This document shows, in pieces, positions 1-7,196 of a DNA stretch of 10,650 bases. Under the pieces are notes generated by a model that saw only the letters and a list, made by a program, of their open reading frames with translations, did not search any database and was not told the origin of the DNA. The position numbers and the translations under genes are program-made. Source of the stretch: a bacterium BMS3Bbin07 (lineage in GTDB: Bacteria; Nitrospirota; Thermodesulfovibrionia; Thermodesulfovibrionales; JdFR-85); contig BDTQ01000011.1 in assembly GCA_002898135.1 (NCBI GenBank), forward strand, positions 1-10,650, read 5' to 3'. How positions within the stretch are numbered: the stretch's first letter is position 1; each line of letters starts with the position of its first letter.

Positions 1-90
1 GTCCAGAGGGTCGCCGCAAAATACCTTGATCCTGAAAAATATGTCCTTGTAGTCGTTGCAGACCTGAAGAAGGCCGGATTCCAGCAGTGA
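1..90 (+). CDS. C-terminal end of an M16-family (insulinase-like) zinc peptidase, partial
   Basis: Frame 1 reads 29 codons to a TGA stop at 88-90. The peptide contains the run VQRVAAKYLDPEKYVLVVVA, followed by DLKKAGFQQ. A helix of the type 'dVqrvAkkYLdP' followed by a hydrophobic strand 'yvlVvvgd' is the usual last element of M16 peptidases (PqqL/YmxG/insulinase-like) and their non-catalytic partners. The zinc-binding HxxEH site would lie far upstream, outside the window, so I cannot say whether this is an active protease or an inactive partner subunit. A terminator follows 10 bp after the stop, so this is the last gene of its transcription unit. Identification rests on a short tail only. 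Confidence 0.6.
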   Translation, partial: VQRVAAKYLDPEKYVLVVVADLKKAGFQQ

Positions 91-100
91 ACAGGAAAAG

Positions 101-123
101 AAAAACCCCTTTCGGGGTTTTTT
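101..123. terminator. Bidirectional intrinsic terminator between the M16 gene and tRNA-Val
   Basis: A 9-bp stem pairs AAAAACCCC (101-109) with GGGGTTTTT (114-122) around a TTTC loop. The upper four pairs are all G-C, and a T run follows on the plus strand. Read on the minus strand it is GGGG-TTTTT-CTTTTCC, so it can also end the oppositely transcribed tRNA. It sits between the 3' ends of the convergent M16 gene and tRNA-Val. Confidence 0.85.
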
Positions 124-137
124 AAAAGAGAAATTTA

Positions 138-212
138 TGGTAGGCACGGACGGTTTCGAACCGTCGACCTCTACCGTGTCAAGGTAGCGCTCTCCCCCTG
201 AGCTACGCGCCT
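138..212 (-). tRNA. tRNA-Val (anticodon GAC)
   Basis: The minus strand folds into a complete 75-nt cloverleaf with CCA encoded. The acceptor stem is AGGCGCG/CGTGCCT with one G-T pair. The D arm is GCTC/GAGC. The anticodon stem CTACC/GGTAG carries the 7-nt loop TTGACAC, so anticodon GAC reads GUC (Val). There is a 5-nt variable loop, and the T arm is GACGG-TTCGAAA-CCGTC. Discriminator A and CCA occupy 141-138. It is transcribed toward the shared terminator at 101-123, and its promoter lies at about 236-266. Confidence 0.96.
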
Positions 213-235
213 CTTTTTAAGGTCAGGTGCTAATA

Positions 236-266
236 AATATAACATTTGAACTCGTGATTTTGTCAA
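236..266 (-). promoter_or_regulatory. Sigma70-type promoter of tRNA-Val
   Basis: On the minus strand a perfect TTGACA -35 box (complement of 261-266) is followed by an AT-rich -10, either TTATAT (18-nt spacer, complement of 237-242) or TATATT (19-nt spacer, 236-241). Transcription would start near 228-230 and give a leader of about 16 nt before the tRNA 5' end at 212. The spacer is slightly long. No other minus-strand gene in the region needs this promoter. Confidence 0.6.
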
Positions 267-362
267 GACCGCCGGCCTTTCCGTATCAAACCAGAGCTTG
301 TCCGGGTTTACCCTTCTATGCTATCCTACATCCTTACATTCATTAGATACAGGAGTTTCTTT
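240..362 (+). promoter_or_regulatory. Leader region of argS with weak promoter candidates
   Basis: This stretch lies between the divergent tRNA-Val and argS. Two weak plus-strand promoter fits can be seen. One is TTGTCA (260-265) with TATCAA (284-289), spacer 18. The other is TTGTCC (298-303) with TATCCT (322-327), spacer 18. The first would share its -35 region with the divergent tRNA promoter. Neither is close to consensus, so this only says where the argS promoter most likely lies. A Shine-Dalgarno AGGAG at 351-355 sits 7 nt before the ATG at 363. Confidence 0.3.
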
Positions 363-1994
363 ATGGATATACGGCAATACATAAACAGTGCGATTCAGAA
401 GCTGGGAGCAGAGGTGCCCTTTGTCGAGCTTGAGGTGCCGAGGATTGCCCGGCACGGTGACCTCTCTACACCCGTTGCAATGGTTCTTGCAAAAAGGCTC
501 AAAAAAGCGCCACGGGTGATAGCTGAAGAGCTCGCCTCGATCCTGAGTGCGGAGGCCCCTTTTGAGAAAGTGGAGGTTGCAGGTCCGGGATTTATAAATT
601 TCACCTTTAAGAGGCGGTTTTTGTATGCAGAGCTGCGAGCCCTGCTGAATAACCCTTCCCGGTATCTGCGAAAAGATTTGGGACAGGGACAGAGGGTGCA
701 GGTTGAGTTTGTGAGTGCAAACCCGACAGGCCCGCTTCACCTCGGTCATGGACGGGGAGCTGCCGTGGGAGCAGCGCTGGCCAATCTGCTGGCAAGGGCC
801 GGTTATGATGTAGAGCGGGAATTCTATGTAAATGATGCAGGAAGACAGGTGAGACTGCTTGGTGAGAGCATTTTTGCGAGGTATAAGGAGATACTTGGAG
901 TTGCTTGTCCGTTTCCGGAAGAGGGATACCGGGGGGATTATATAAAAGACCTTGCCGCAGACCTGCTCAGAGAGGTCGGGGAGCGGTTTAAGGACTCGGA
1001 TTTCGATCTTGCAGGCGAGTATTTCATCAGGTTCGGCGTTGACCGGATGCTGAAGCTGATGGAGCACGATCTCAGGGACTTTGGTGTTGTATTTGACCGC
1101 TGGCAGAGCGAGAAGGCGCTTTATGATGAAGGGCTTGTTAAAAAGTGCCTTGAAGAACTCAGGAAAAAGGGGAAGCTGTATGAGGAAGGAGGGGCGCTCT
1201 GGTTCAGGGCTACGGAGTTCGGTGATGACAAGGACAGGGTCGTTATTAAGAGCGATGGCTCTCATACATACTTTGCCTCTGATATAGCCTATCACTGGTA
1301 TAAGATACAGCGCGGGTTTGATGAGCTTATAAATATATGGGGTGCTGACCACCATGGATATGTCCCGAGGATAAAGGCGGTCATCCGGGCACTCGGCTAT
1401 CCTGAGGAGAGGCTTGGCGTACTCCTTGTTCAGATAGTTACGCTCCTGAGGGGCGGAAGGCCTGTGCAGATGTCGAAAAGGAGCGGAGAGTTTGTCACGC
1501 TCAGGGAAGTGATGGAAGAGGTGGGAGCAGACACAACCAAGTTTATCTTTCTTACCCGCAGCCATGACAGTCACCTCGAGTTCGATATCGATGTAGCAAA
1601 AAAGGAGTCCTCTGAAAATCCTGTCTTCTATGTCCAGTATGCCTATGCCAGGATTAACAGTATATTCAGAAAGGCAGAGGAGGAGGGCATCCAGACAGGC
1701 AAAGAAGGGGACCTGAACTACCTTGAAGAGGAGACCGAGATCGGTCTTATCAGGAAAATCCTCTTCTACCCCCTTATGTTTGAGGGAGCTGTCAGGACAA
1801 GGGAGCCACACAGGATTACATTCTACCTGCAGGAACTTGCCGGGTTGTTTCATCCCTACTACAATACACACCGCGTCCTGGGGGTGGAGCCGGCGGCCCT
1901 GACCCTTGCAAGGCTGTCACTCTGTGATGCTGTAAAGACCGTCCTGAAAGAGGGATTATCAATCCTGGGCGTGACAGTGCCCGAGAGGATGTAA
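363..1994 (+). CDS. argS: Arginyl-tRNA synthetase (class I)
   Basis: The cytoplasmic enzyme charges tRNA-Arg with arginine using ATP. The product is 543 aa, slightly short but normal for bacterial ArgS. The N-terminal additional domain (about 1-90) contains RIARHGDLSTPVAM, a conserved ArgS tRNA-recognition region. The class I signature is ANPTGPLHLGHG with HLGH at 126-129. The KMSKS-equivalent loop is MSKRSG at 370-375, and an alpha-helical anticodon-binding domain ends in the typical ILGVTVPERM. The frame is open from an ATG at 318, but I chose 363. AGGAG at 351-355 is well placed for it, the 15 extra residues do not resemble the family, and MDIRQYINSAI is a normal ArgS N-terminus. It appears to be a separate housekeeping gene, 205 bp before the formate dehydrogenase cluster. 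The frame is intact and nothing is unusual. Confidence 0.96.
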   Translation: MDIRQYINSAIQKLGAEVPFVELEVPRIARHGDLSTPVAMVLAKRLKKAPRVIAEELASILSAEAPFEKVEVAGPGFINFTFKRRFLYAELRALLNNPSRYLRKDLGQGQRVQVEFVSANPTGPLHLGHGRGAAVGAALANLLARAGYDVEREFYVNDAGRQVRLLGESIFARYKEILGVACPFPEEGYRGDYIKDLAADLLREVGERFKDSDFDLAGEYFIRFGVDRMLKLMEHDLRDFGVVFDRWQSEKALYDEGLVKKCLEELRKKGKLYEEGGALWFRATEFGDDKDRVVIKSDGSHTYFASDIAYHWYKIQRGFDELINIWGADHHGYVPRIKAVIRALGYPEERLGVLLVQIVTLLRGGRPVQMSKRSGEFVTLREVMEEVGADTTKFIFLTRSHDSHLEFDIDVAKKESSENPVFYVQYAYARINSIFRKAEEEGIQTGKEGDLNYLEEETEIGLIRKILFYPLMFEGAVRTREPHRITFYLQELAGLFHPYYNTHRVLGVEPAALTLARLSLCDAVKTVLKEGLSILGVTVPERM

Positions 1995-2025
1995 GTTCTC
2001 AATATTGCTGTTTTTTGAACACCAA

Positions 2026-2058
2026 GGTTGAAACCGTTCAACCAGGGGCGAAGTCCCT
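2026..2058 (+). other. Two small hairpins downstream of argS
   Basis: A perfect 7-bp stem GGTTGAA/TTCAACC (2026-2032 with 2037-2043, loop ACCG) is followed at once by a weaker AGGG/CCCT stem (2044-2047 with 2055-2058). Both lie 32-64 nt after the argS stop. Neither has a clean T run after it, so they may be mRNA 3'-end or processing structures, and termination here is uncertain. Confidence 0.35.
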
Positions 2059-2093
2059 CTTCACCTGATTGTCTGAAAAAGGTCCATACAACT

Positions 2094-2130
2094 AAGGAGT
2101 TTGAGTATTAAAAATTTTAATAGCTCCTTT
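2094..2130 (+). other. AT-rich stem-loop in the leader of the formate dehydrogenase cluster
   Basis: The core is the palindrome TATTAAAA-A-TTTTAATA (2106-2122). It can be extended by GAG (2103-2105) with CTC (2124-2126), or by AAGGAG (2094-2099) with CTCCTT (2124-2129). It may be part of an argS terminator or a leader structure for the downstream cluster. CTCCTTT at 2124-2130 is also a perfect complement of the Shine-Dalgarno AAAGGAG at 2186-2192. A weak promoter fit, TTGAAC (2142-2147) with TATAAG (2167-2172) and a 19-nt spacer, lies downstream. If that promoter is real, the hairpin would be outside the transcript. Function is unproven. Confidence 0.35.
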
Positions 2131-2199
2131 CCGGTAATTGATTGAACACTTCATTAAATGTTAGCGTATAAGACTTCGTATCCTTAAAGGAGGTCTGTA

Positions 2200-2652
2200 T
2201 TGCAGGATATCCGTGAAAAGATACTTGAGGCATATCATGAAAACGAGGGCAATGTTATATCCCTTCTTCAGGACATTGAGGAGTCCTTTGGTTATCTGCC
2301 ACAGGATGCAATCGACTGGTTTTCAGAGCAGCTCGATATTCCTCCTTCGAGATTCTATGGTATTGCCACATTTTATGCCCAGTTCCACCTCAAGCCGAGG
2401 GGGGAGAATATAATAACCGCCTGTTGCGGCACAGCCTGTCATGTAAAAGGCTCCGAGAGGCTTATTAACAGCCTGATGAGGGAACTCCATATACCGTCAG
2501 GGGAAGACACCTCTGAAGACAAAAAATTTACTGTTGAGAAGGTCAACTGTGTCGGTGCGTGCAGCATAGCACCGGTTGTTATCATAAACAAGGAAGTCCA
2601 TGGAAAGATGACCGCTGACAGGCTCATGAAGGAGATCAGAAAGATCAAATGA
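2200..2652 (+). CDS. NuoE/HndA/FdsG-like [2Fe-2S] subunit of the formate dehydrogenase complex
   Basis: This 150-aa cytoplasmic electron-transfer subunit has a helical N-terminal part (about 1-65) and a thioredoxin-like [2Fe-2S] domain. The four expected ligands are present: C75 and C80 in ACCGTACHVKG (C-x4-C), and C117 and C121 in NCVGACSIAP (C-x3-C). The spacing matches NuoE, HndA and FdsG. The start is TTG, supported by a strong Shine-Dalgarno AAAGGAGG at 2186-2193 with a 6-nt spacer and by the absence of any ATG upstream of the conserved region. Its stop overlaps the next start (ATGA), so the two are translationally coupled. The order NuoE-like, NuoF-like, formate dehydrogenase is that of soluble NAD-dependent formate dehydrogenases (fdsGBA type) and HylCBA/FdhF2-like enzymes. 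Its inferred role is to assist electron transfer at the flavoprotein. No complex I membrane genes are nearby, so it is unlikely to be part of respiratory NADH dehydrogenase. Confidence 0.9.
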   Translation: MQDIREKILEAYHENEGNVISLLQDIEESFGYLPQDAIDWFSEQLDIPPSRFYGIATFYAQFHLKPRGENIITACCGTACHVKGSERLINSLMRELHIPSGEDTSEDKKFTVEKVNCVGACSIAPVVIINKEVHGKMTADRLMKEIRKIK

Positions 2653-4433
2653 TGCAGGAGTGTAATATAGTCATAAAGGTTTGTATGGGTACAGGCGGAA
2701 TTGCCGCAGGTGGAACCGGCGTGGTCTCTGCCTTCAACGAAGAGATTAAGGCTGCCGGCATTAATGCGTCTGTAGAGAAGAACTGCTCGGTTCACAATGT
2801 CGGCTGCCGCGGTTTCTGTGCCAGGGACGTGCTTGTGGACGTGATTATCGACGGAGAGAAGACTACCTATGAGTACATAAAATCCGACATGGTTCCAAGG
2901 ATTGTGCAGGAGCATATCCTTCAGGGCCAGGCAGTCGGGGACTGGGAGGTGAAGGAGGATTACCACACCTTCCATGAAAAACAGGTGAAGGTGGTGCTTT
3001 CGGACTGCGGAGAGGTTGACCCCGAGGATATCGAGTCATATGTGGAGAGGGGCGGATACGAGGCCCTAAAAAAGGTTCTGGCGACAATGACCCCTGAGGA
3101 GACTATTGACTTGATAAAGGCCTCCGGACTGAGGGGAAGGGGTGGAGCCGGATTCCCGACAGGCCTGAAGTGGGAGTTTGCAAGAAAGGCCCCCGGTGAA
3201 CCGAAGTACCTGATATGTAATGCCGACGAAGGAGACCCCGGGGCGTTTATGGACCGCTCCGTTATAGAGGGAAACCCCCATTCGGTGATAGAGGGTATGA
3301 TTATAGGCGCCTATGCAATTGGAGCCCTGAAGGGTTATGTCTATATCAGGGCAGAGTATCCCCTTGCAGTTGAGAGGCTGAAGATCGCCCTTGACCAGGC
3401 AAGGCAGAGGGGCTTTCTCGGCAACAGGATACAGGAGAGGGACTTTAATTTTGATATAAAGATAAAGCTTGGTGCCGGCGCCTTTGTTTGTGGCGAGGAG
3501 ACGGCCCTTATAGCCTCCATTGAAGGCAACAGGGGGATGCCGAAGGCCAAGCCGCCTTTTCCGGCCCAGAAGGGACTGTGGGGAAAGCCCACGGTTATTA
3601 ATAATGTGGAGACCCTTGCAAATATTGCCTATATAATCCGTAACGGTGCTGACTGGTTTGCGCAGTTCGGAACTGAAAAGAGTAAGGGGACAAAGGTATT
3701 TGCCCTTACAGGGAAGGTCAAGAACAGCGGACTTATAGAGGTCCCCCTTGGTATTGCGCTCAGGGAGATTGTCTATGATATAGGCGGTGGAATCGAGGGA
3801 GACAGAAAGCTCAAGGCTGTTCAGACAGGCGGACCGTCAGGCGGGTGCATAACCGCCGATATGATAGATATAGCCGTTGACTACGAGTCTCTTGCAAAGG
3901 CCGGCTCGATTGTCGGTTCCGGCGGTATGGTTGTGATGGATGAGACGGACTGCATGGTAAACATTGCGAAATACTTTCTTGAATTCACCCAGGCGGAGTC
4001 CTGCGGAAAATGTGTGCCCTGCCGGATAGGGACAAAGAGGCTTCTGGAGATACTGGAGCGGATTACCGATGGCAGGGGAAGACCGGGGGATATGGACCTT
4101 CTTGAAAAATTGAGCAATGATATCAGGTCTGCCTCACTCTGCGGTCTGGGACAGACAGCGCCCAACCCTGTGCTGAGCACACTCAGGTATTTCCGTGACG
4201 AGTATGAGGCCCACATTCATGAGAAGCGCTGCCCGGCAGGTGTATGCAAGAACCTGCTAACGTATTCCATACTTGAGGAGTTCTGCAAGGGCTGCACCAT
4301 GTGTGCAAGGGTATGTCCTGCAGGCGCTATTGTCGGAGAAAAGAAAAAGCCCCACAAGATTATCCAGGAGATATGTGTAAAGTGCGGGGCATGCTTTGAA
4401 ACCTGCAAGTTCAAGGCGATAAAGAAGGGATAG
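2649..4433 (+). CDS. NuoF/HydB/HndC-like FMN- and NAD(P)-binding iron-sulfur flavoprotein subunit
   Basis: This 594-aa subunit should carry the NAD(P) site. In order it has: a thioredoxin-like [2Fe-2S] domain (about 6-90) with C12, C53 and C57; a NuoF flavin domain starting with GLRGRGGAGFPTG (160-172) and NADEGDPGAFMDR (191-203) for FMN and NADH; an SLBB-like segment (about 345-435); the NuoF [4Fe-4S] site C452, C455, C458 and C498; and a C-terminal double ferredoxin domain with C546-x2-C549-x2-C552-x3-C556 and C576-x2-C579-x2-C582-x3-C586. Plain NuoF and FdsB lack both extra iron-sulfur domains. HydB/HndC/HylB-type subunits of electron-bifurcating enzymes have them. The second cysteine expected in the N-terminal cluster motif is Gly17 (CMGTGG). 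The start overlaps the preceding stop, and a second ATG follows immediately at 2652. NAD versus NADP preference and ferredoxin coupling cannot be read from the sequence. Confidence 0.93.
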   Translation: MMQECNIVIKVCMGTGGIAAGGTGVVSAFNEEIKAAGINASVEKNCSVHNVGCRGFCARDVLVDVIIDGEKTTYEYIKSDMVPRIVQEHILQGQAVGDWEVKEDYHTFHEKQVKVVLSDCGEVDPEDIESYVERGGYEALKKVLATMTPEETIDLIKASGLRGRGGAGFPTGLKWEFARKAPGEPKYLICNADEGDPGAFMDRSVIEGNPHSVIEGMIIGAYAIGALKGYVYIRAEYPLAVERLKIALDQARQRGFLGNRIQERDFNFDIKIKLGAGAFVCGEETALIASIEGNRGMPKAKPPFPAQKGLWGKPTVINNVETLANIAYIIRNGADWFAQFGTEKSKGTKVFALTGKVKNSGLIEVPLGIALREIVYDIGGGIEGDRKLKAVQTGGPSGGCITADMIDIAVDYESLAKAGSIVGSGGMVVMDETDCMVNIAKYFLEFTQAESCGKCVPCRIGTKRLLEILERITDGRGRPGDMDLLEKLSNDIRSASLCGLGQTAPNPVLSTLRYFRDEYEAHIHEKRCPAGVCKNLLTYSILEEFCKGCTMCARVCPAGAIVGEKKKPHKIIQEICVKCGACFETCKFKAIKKG

Positions 4434-4445
4434 AGCGGAGGAAAG

Positions 4446-7121
4446 ATGATGGTCACATTAACAATAGATGGCAGGAGCATCAAGGTAAGAGATGGCTCTA
4501 CTATCCTTCAGGTATCCAGAGAGCATGACTTCTATATACCCACTCTCTGTGACGACCCAAGGCTTGAGCCATACGGAGGATGCCGGCTCTGTCTCGTCCA
4601 GATAAAGGGTATGCCGAGACCTGTGACTGCCTGCACCACCCCTGTTACAGAGGGGATGAATGTGGAGACCACAAATGAAGAGATTGAGGGACTTCGGCGT
4701 ACAATAGTTGAACTCCTCCTCAGCGACCACCCCACTGACTGCATGATCTGCGAGAAGGCAGGAGACTGTACGCTTCAGGAGCTTGCCTACTTCTACAACC
4801 TCAGGGAAAACCGCTTTGAAGGTGAGAGGAGACAGTATTCCGGCAGTGACGGCAATCCCTTTATTGAGAGGAATATGGAGAAGTGCATACTCTGCGGCAA
4901 GTGTGTGAGGGTCTGCAACGAGGTCCAGGGTGTAAGCGCCATTGAGATAGCATACAGGGGGTTTTCTGCAAAGGTCTGCCCTCCGTTTGAGAAAGACCTT
5001 GATTGCGAATTCTGCGGTCAGTGCGTCAGTGTCTGCCCAACCGGTGCACTTATGGGGAAAATCTCCATGGGCAAGGGCAGGCAGAAGGATATAGAGAAGG
5101 TGGAGAGTATATGCCCTTACTGCGGCTGTGGTTGTAACATAACCCTCCATGTGGCAAGGAACGAGGTGATAAGGGTGTCATCACGTCCTGAATCACTGAA
5201 CGAGGGGTGGCTGTGTGTAAAGGGCAGGTTCGGTTTCAGGTTCAACAGCAGCCCGGACAGGCTTAAACATCCCCTGATAAAGAGGAACGGCCGGTTTGAG
5301 GAGGCTTCATGGGATGAGGCCCTTGATTATGTTGCGGAGAGGTTTGGAGAGATAAAGGAAAAGCACGGCGCCGATGCAATCGCAGGGCTCAGTTCCGCCA
5401 GATGCACGAATGAAGAGAACTACCTGTTTCAGAAATTCCTGAGGGCAGCGGTCGGTACGAACAATATTGATCACTGTGCCCGCTACTGACACAGTGCTAC
5501 CGTGGTCGGTCTGGCCACAGTGTTCGGCTCGGGAGCCATGACGAACTCTATCCCCGAGATAGAGAACAATGACCTCCTGTTTGTTATCGGCTCCAATACA
5601 AAAGAGAACCACCCCATTGTTGCCCTCAGGATGATGAAGGCTGCAAGGAAAGGGGCAAAGATTATAGTGGCTGACCCCAGGCGAGTGCCCCTTGTAAGGT
5701 TTGCACATATATGGATGCAGCAGCGCCCGGGTACGGATGTTGCCCTGCTTAACAGCATGATGCACGTGATTGTTAAGGAGGGGCTGATGGATAAGGACTT
5801 TATCGTCTTCCGCACCGAGGGTTTTGATCAGGAGTTTTTAAAGGGTCTCGATGAATTTACTCCCGAGGTCGGCCAGAAGATAACAGGAGTTCCAAAAGAG
5901 AAGATAATCGAGTCTGCCAGGCTCTATGCCGGTGCCTCAAGTCCGGGCATATACTATACCATGGGTATCACCCAGCACAGCCATGGTACGGACAATGTCT
6001 TCTGTATAGCAAACCTCGGCCTGATGACAGGCAGTCTCGGCAAGGAGAGCTCGGGGGTAAACCCCCTCAGGGGACAGAACAATGTTCAGGGCTCCTCCGA
6101 TATGGGGTGCAGTCCCAATATGTACCCCGGGTATCAGAAGCTTACCATTTCAACAATAAAGGAAAAGTTTGAAACCCTTTGGGGCGCAAAACTATCCGAC
6201 AGGGAAGGGATGACCGCAACCGACATGCTCTCTGCTGCCGAGGCAAAAGAGCTGAGGGCCATGTATATCATGGGTGAAAACCCTGTGTTGAGCGATCCGG
6301 ACATGGCGCATACTGTTAAGGCGTTAGGGGCTCTGGACTTCCTTGTTGTGCAGGATATATTTATGACGGAGACTGCTGAACTTGCCGATGTGGTGCTGCC
6401 GGCGGCATCATTTGCTGAAAAAGAGGGCACTTTTACAAATACCGAAAGGCGGGTCCAGCGTGTACGGAAGGCGGTTTCCCCTCCTGGTGAGGCGCGTGAG
6501 GACCTGTGGATTATAGCGGAGCTGAGCAACCGCATGGGGTACGAGATGAAATACCCGCGGATTGAGGCCGTCTTTCAGGAGATGGGCATGGCATGGCCTG
6601 CCATGGGCGGCATGACCTATTCGAGGCTTAACAGGGGGGGGCTGCAGTGGCCGTGTCCTACTCAGGACCATCCCGGTACTCCATACCTCTTCAAGGGCGG
6701 GTTTCCTCGTGGCAAGGGACGCTTTACCGTGGTGAAGTACAGGCCGTCCATTGAGGAGACTGATGAGCAATATCCCTTTATCCTCACAACTGGCAGGGAG
6801 CTGTTCCACTACCATACAGGCTCCATGACAAGAAGGGTGGATGCCTTAAACAAGGTTTCACCCGAACCCTTTGTAGAGATAAACCCGGAGGATGCCCGGG
6901 ATATGGCTGTTGAGGACGGTGCAATGCTCAGGGTTACTTCACGGCGCGGGGCAATAGAGCTTAAGGCCCGCCTGTCAAAGAGACCTGACAGGGGCGTTGT
7001 CTTTATTCCTTTTCACTTTAAGGAGGCTGCTGCCAATGTCCTTACAAACAGCAAGGCCCTTGACCCGTTCTGTAAAATACCCGAGCTTAAGGTGAGTACC
7101 GTCAGGATAGAGAAGGTATAA
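4446..7121 (+). CDS. fdhA: Selenocysteine-containing formate dehydrogenase catalytic subunit (Mo/W-bis-PGD), UGA at 5487-5489 read as Sec
   Basis: It interconverts formate and CO2 at a Mo or W bis-pyranopterin centre. The product is 891 aa when UGA codon 348 is read through. The NuoG-like N-terminus (1-215) holds a [2Fe-2S] site (C35, C46, C49, C63), a His-Cys [4Fe-4S] site (H95, C99, C102, C108), and two ferredoxin-type clusters (C147, C150, C153, C157; C178, C187, C190, C193, C197 region). The catalytic part starts with C223-x2-C226-x3-C230 and C257 in LCVKGR. The run DHCARY-U-HSATVVGL is the formate dehydrogenase active site with Sec348 and the adjacent catalytic His349. The molybdopterin dinucleotide-binding domain occupies about 776-888. 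Similarity continues without a shift on both sides of the UGA. The second ATG (4449) has better spacing (7 nt) from GGAGG at 4437-4441, so the true product may begin MVTLTIDG. It lies 12 bp after the flavoprotein gene, in the same operon. The N-terminal fusion is the type found in NAD-linked, not membrane-bound, formate dehydrogenases. Mo versus W cannot be told from the sequence. Confidence 0.95.
5487..5520 (+). promoter_or_regulatory. Selenocysteine UGA codon and bacterial SECIS element
   Basis: UGA occupies 5487-5489, in frame with both flanking halves of fdhA. Directly downstream, GUGGUC (5502-5507) pairs with GGCCAC (5513-5518), with one U-G pair, closing the loop GGUCU (5508-5512). C5500/G5520 and A5499/U5521 can extend the stem past a C-A mismatch. 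Exactly 18 nt separate the UGA from the GGUCU loop. From my recall of E. coli fdhF, both the loop sequence and the spacing are the same there. SelB with Sec-tRNA binds this loop and directs insertion at the UGA. Confidence 0.93.
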
Positions 7122-7129
7122 GGGAAAAG

Positions 7130-7153
7130 CAGGTTGTGCTCTGATACAGCCTG
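7130..7153 (+). other. Intergenic hairpin after fdhA
   Basis: CAGGTTGT (7130-7137) pairs with ACAGCCTG (7146-7153) over 8 bp including one T-G, around an 8-nt loop, beginning 9 nt after the fdhA stop. No T run follows, so it is not a standard intrinsic terminator. It may protect the 3' end of the fdh message or partly attenuate readthrough to the next gene, 43 nt further on. Confidence 0.4.
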
Positions 7154-7196
7154 TTGATGGAGGAATGCCGGAATTTCATAATACAGGAGGGTAGCA

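Noticed and set aside
318..362. ATG at 318 as the argS start
   Set aside because: It has no Shine-Dalgarno site, adds 15 residues unlike the family, and may lie at the promoter -10. ATG 363 has AGGAG at the right distance.
321..1871. Long open frame (516 codons) on the minus strand opposite argS
   Set aside because: It is antisense to a clearly conserved ArgS, has no Shine-Dalgarno site, and its translation shows no recognisable domain and is rich in Cys, Pro and Leu as mirror frames are.
4458..5150. 230-codon minus-strand open frame opposite fdhA
   Set aside because: It mirrors the cysteine-rich iron-sulfur region of fdhA, has no family motif and no ribosome-binding site.
5487..5489. The UGA as a real stop, making fdhA a pseudogene or two genes
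   Set aside because: The flanking motif, SECIS loop, spacing and uninterrupted homology in one frame support selenocysteine. The downstream GTG at 5502 has no Shine-Dalgarno site.
2200..5489. A nuoEFG part of respiratory complex I
   Set aside because: No nuoA-D or nuoH-N genes are adjacent, and the NuoG-like part is fused to a formate dehydrogenase with Sec at the active site.
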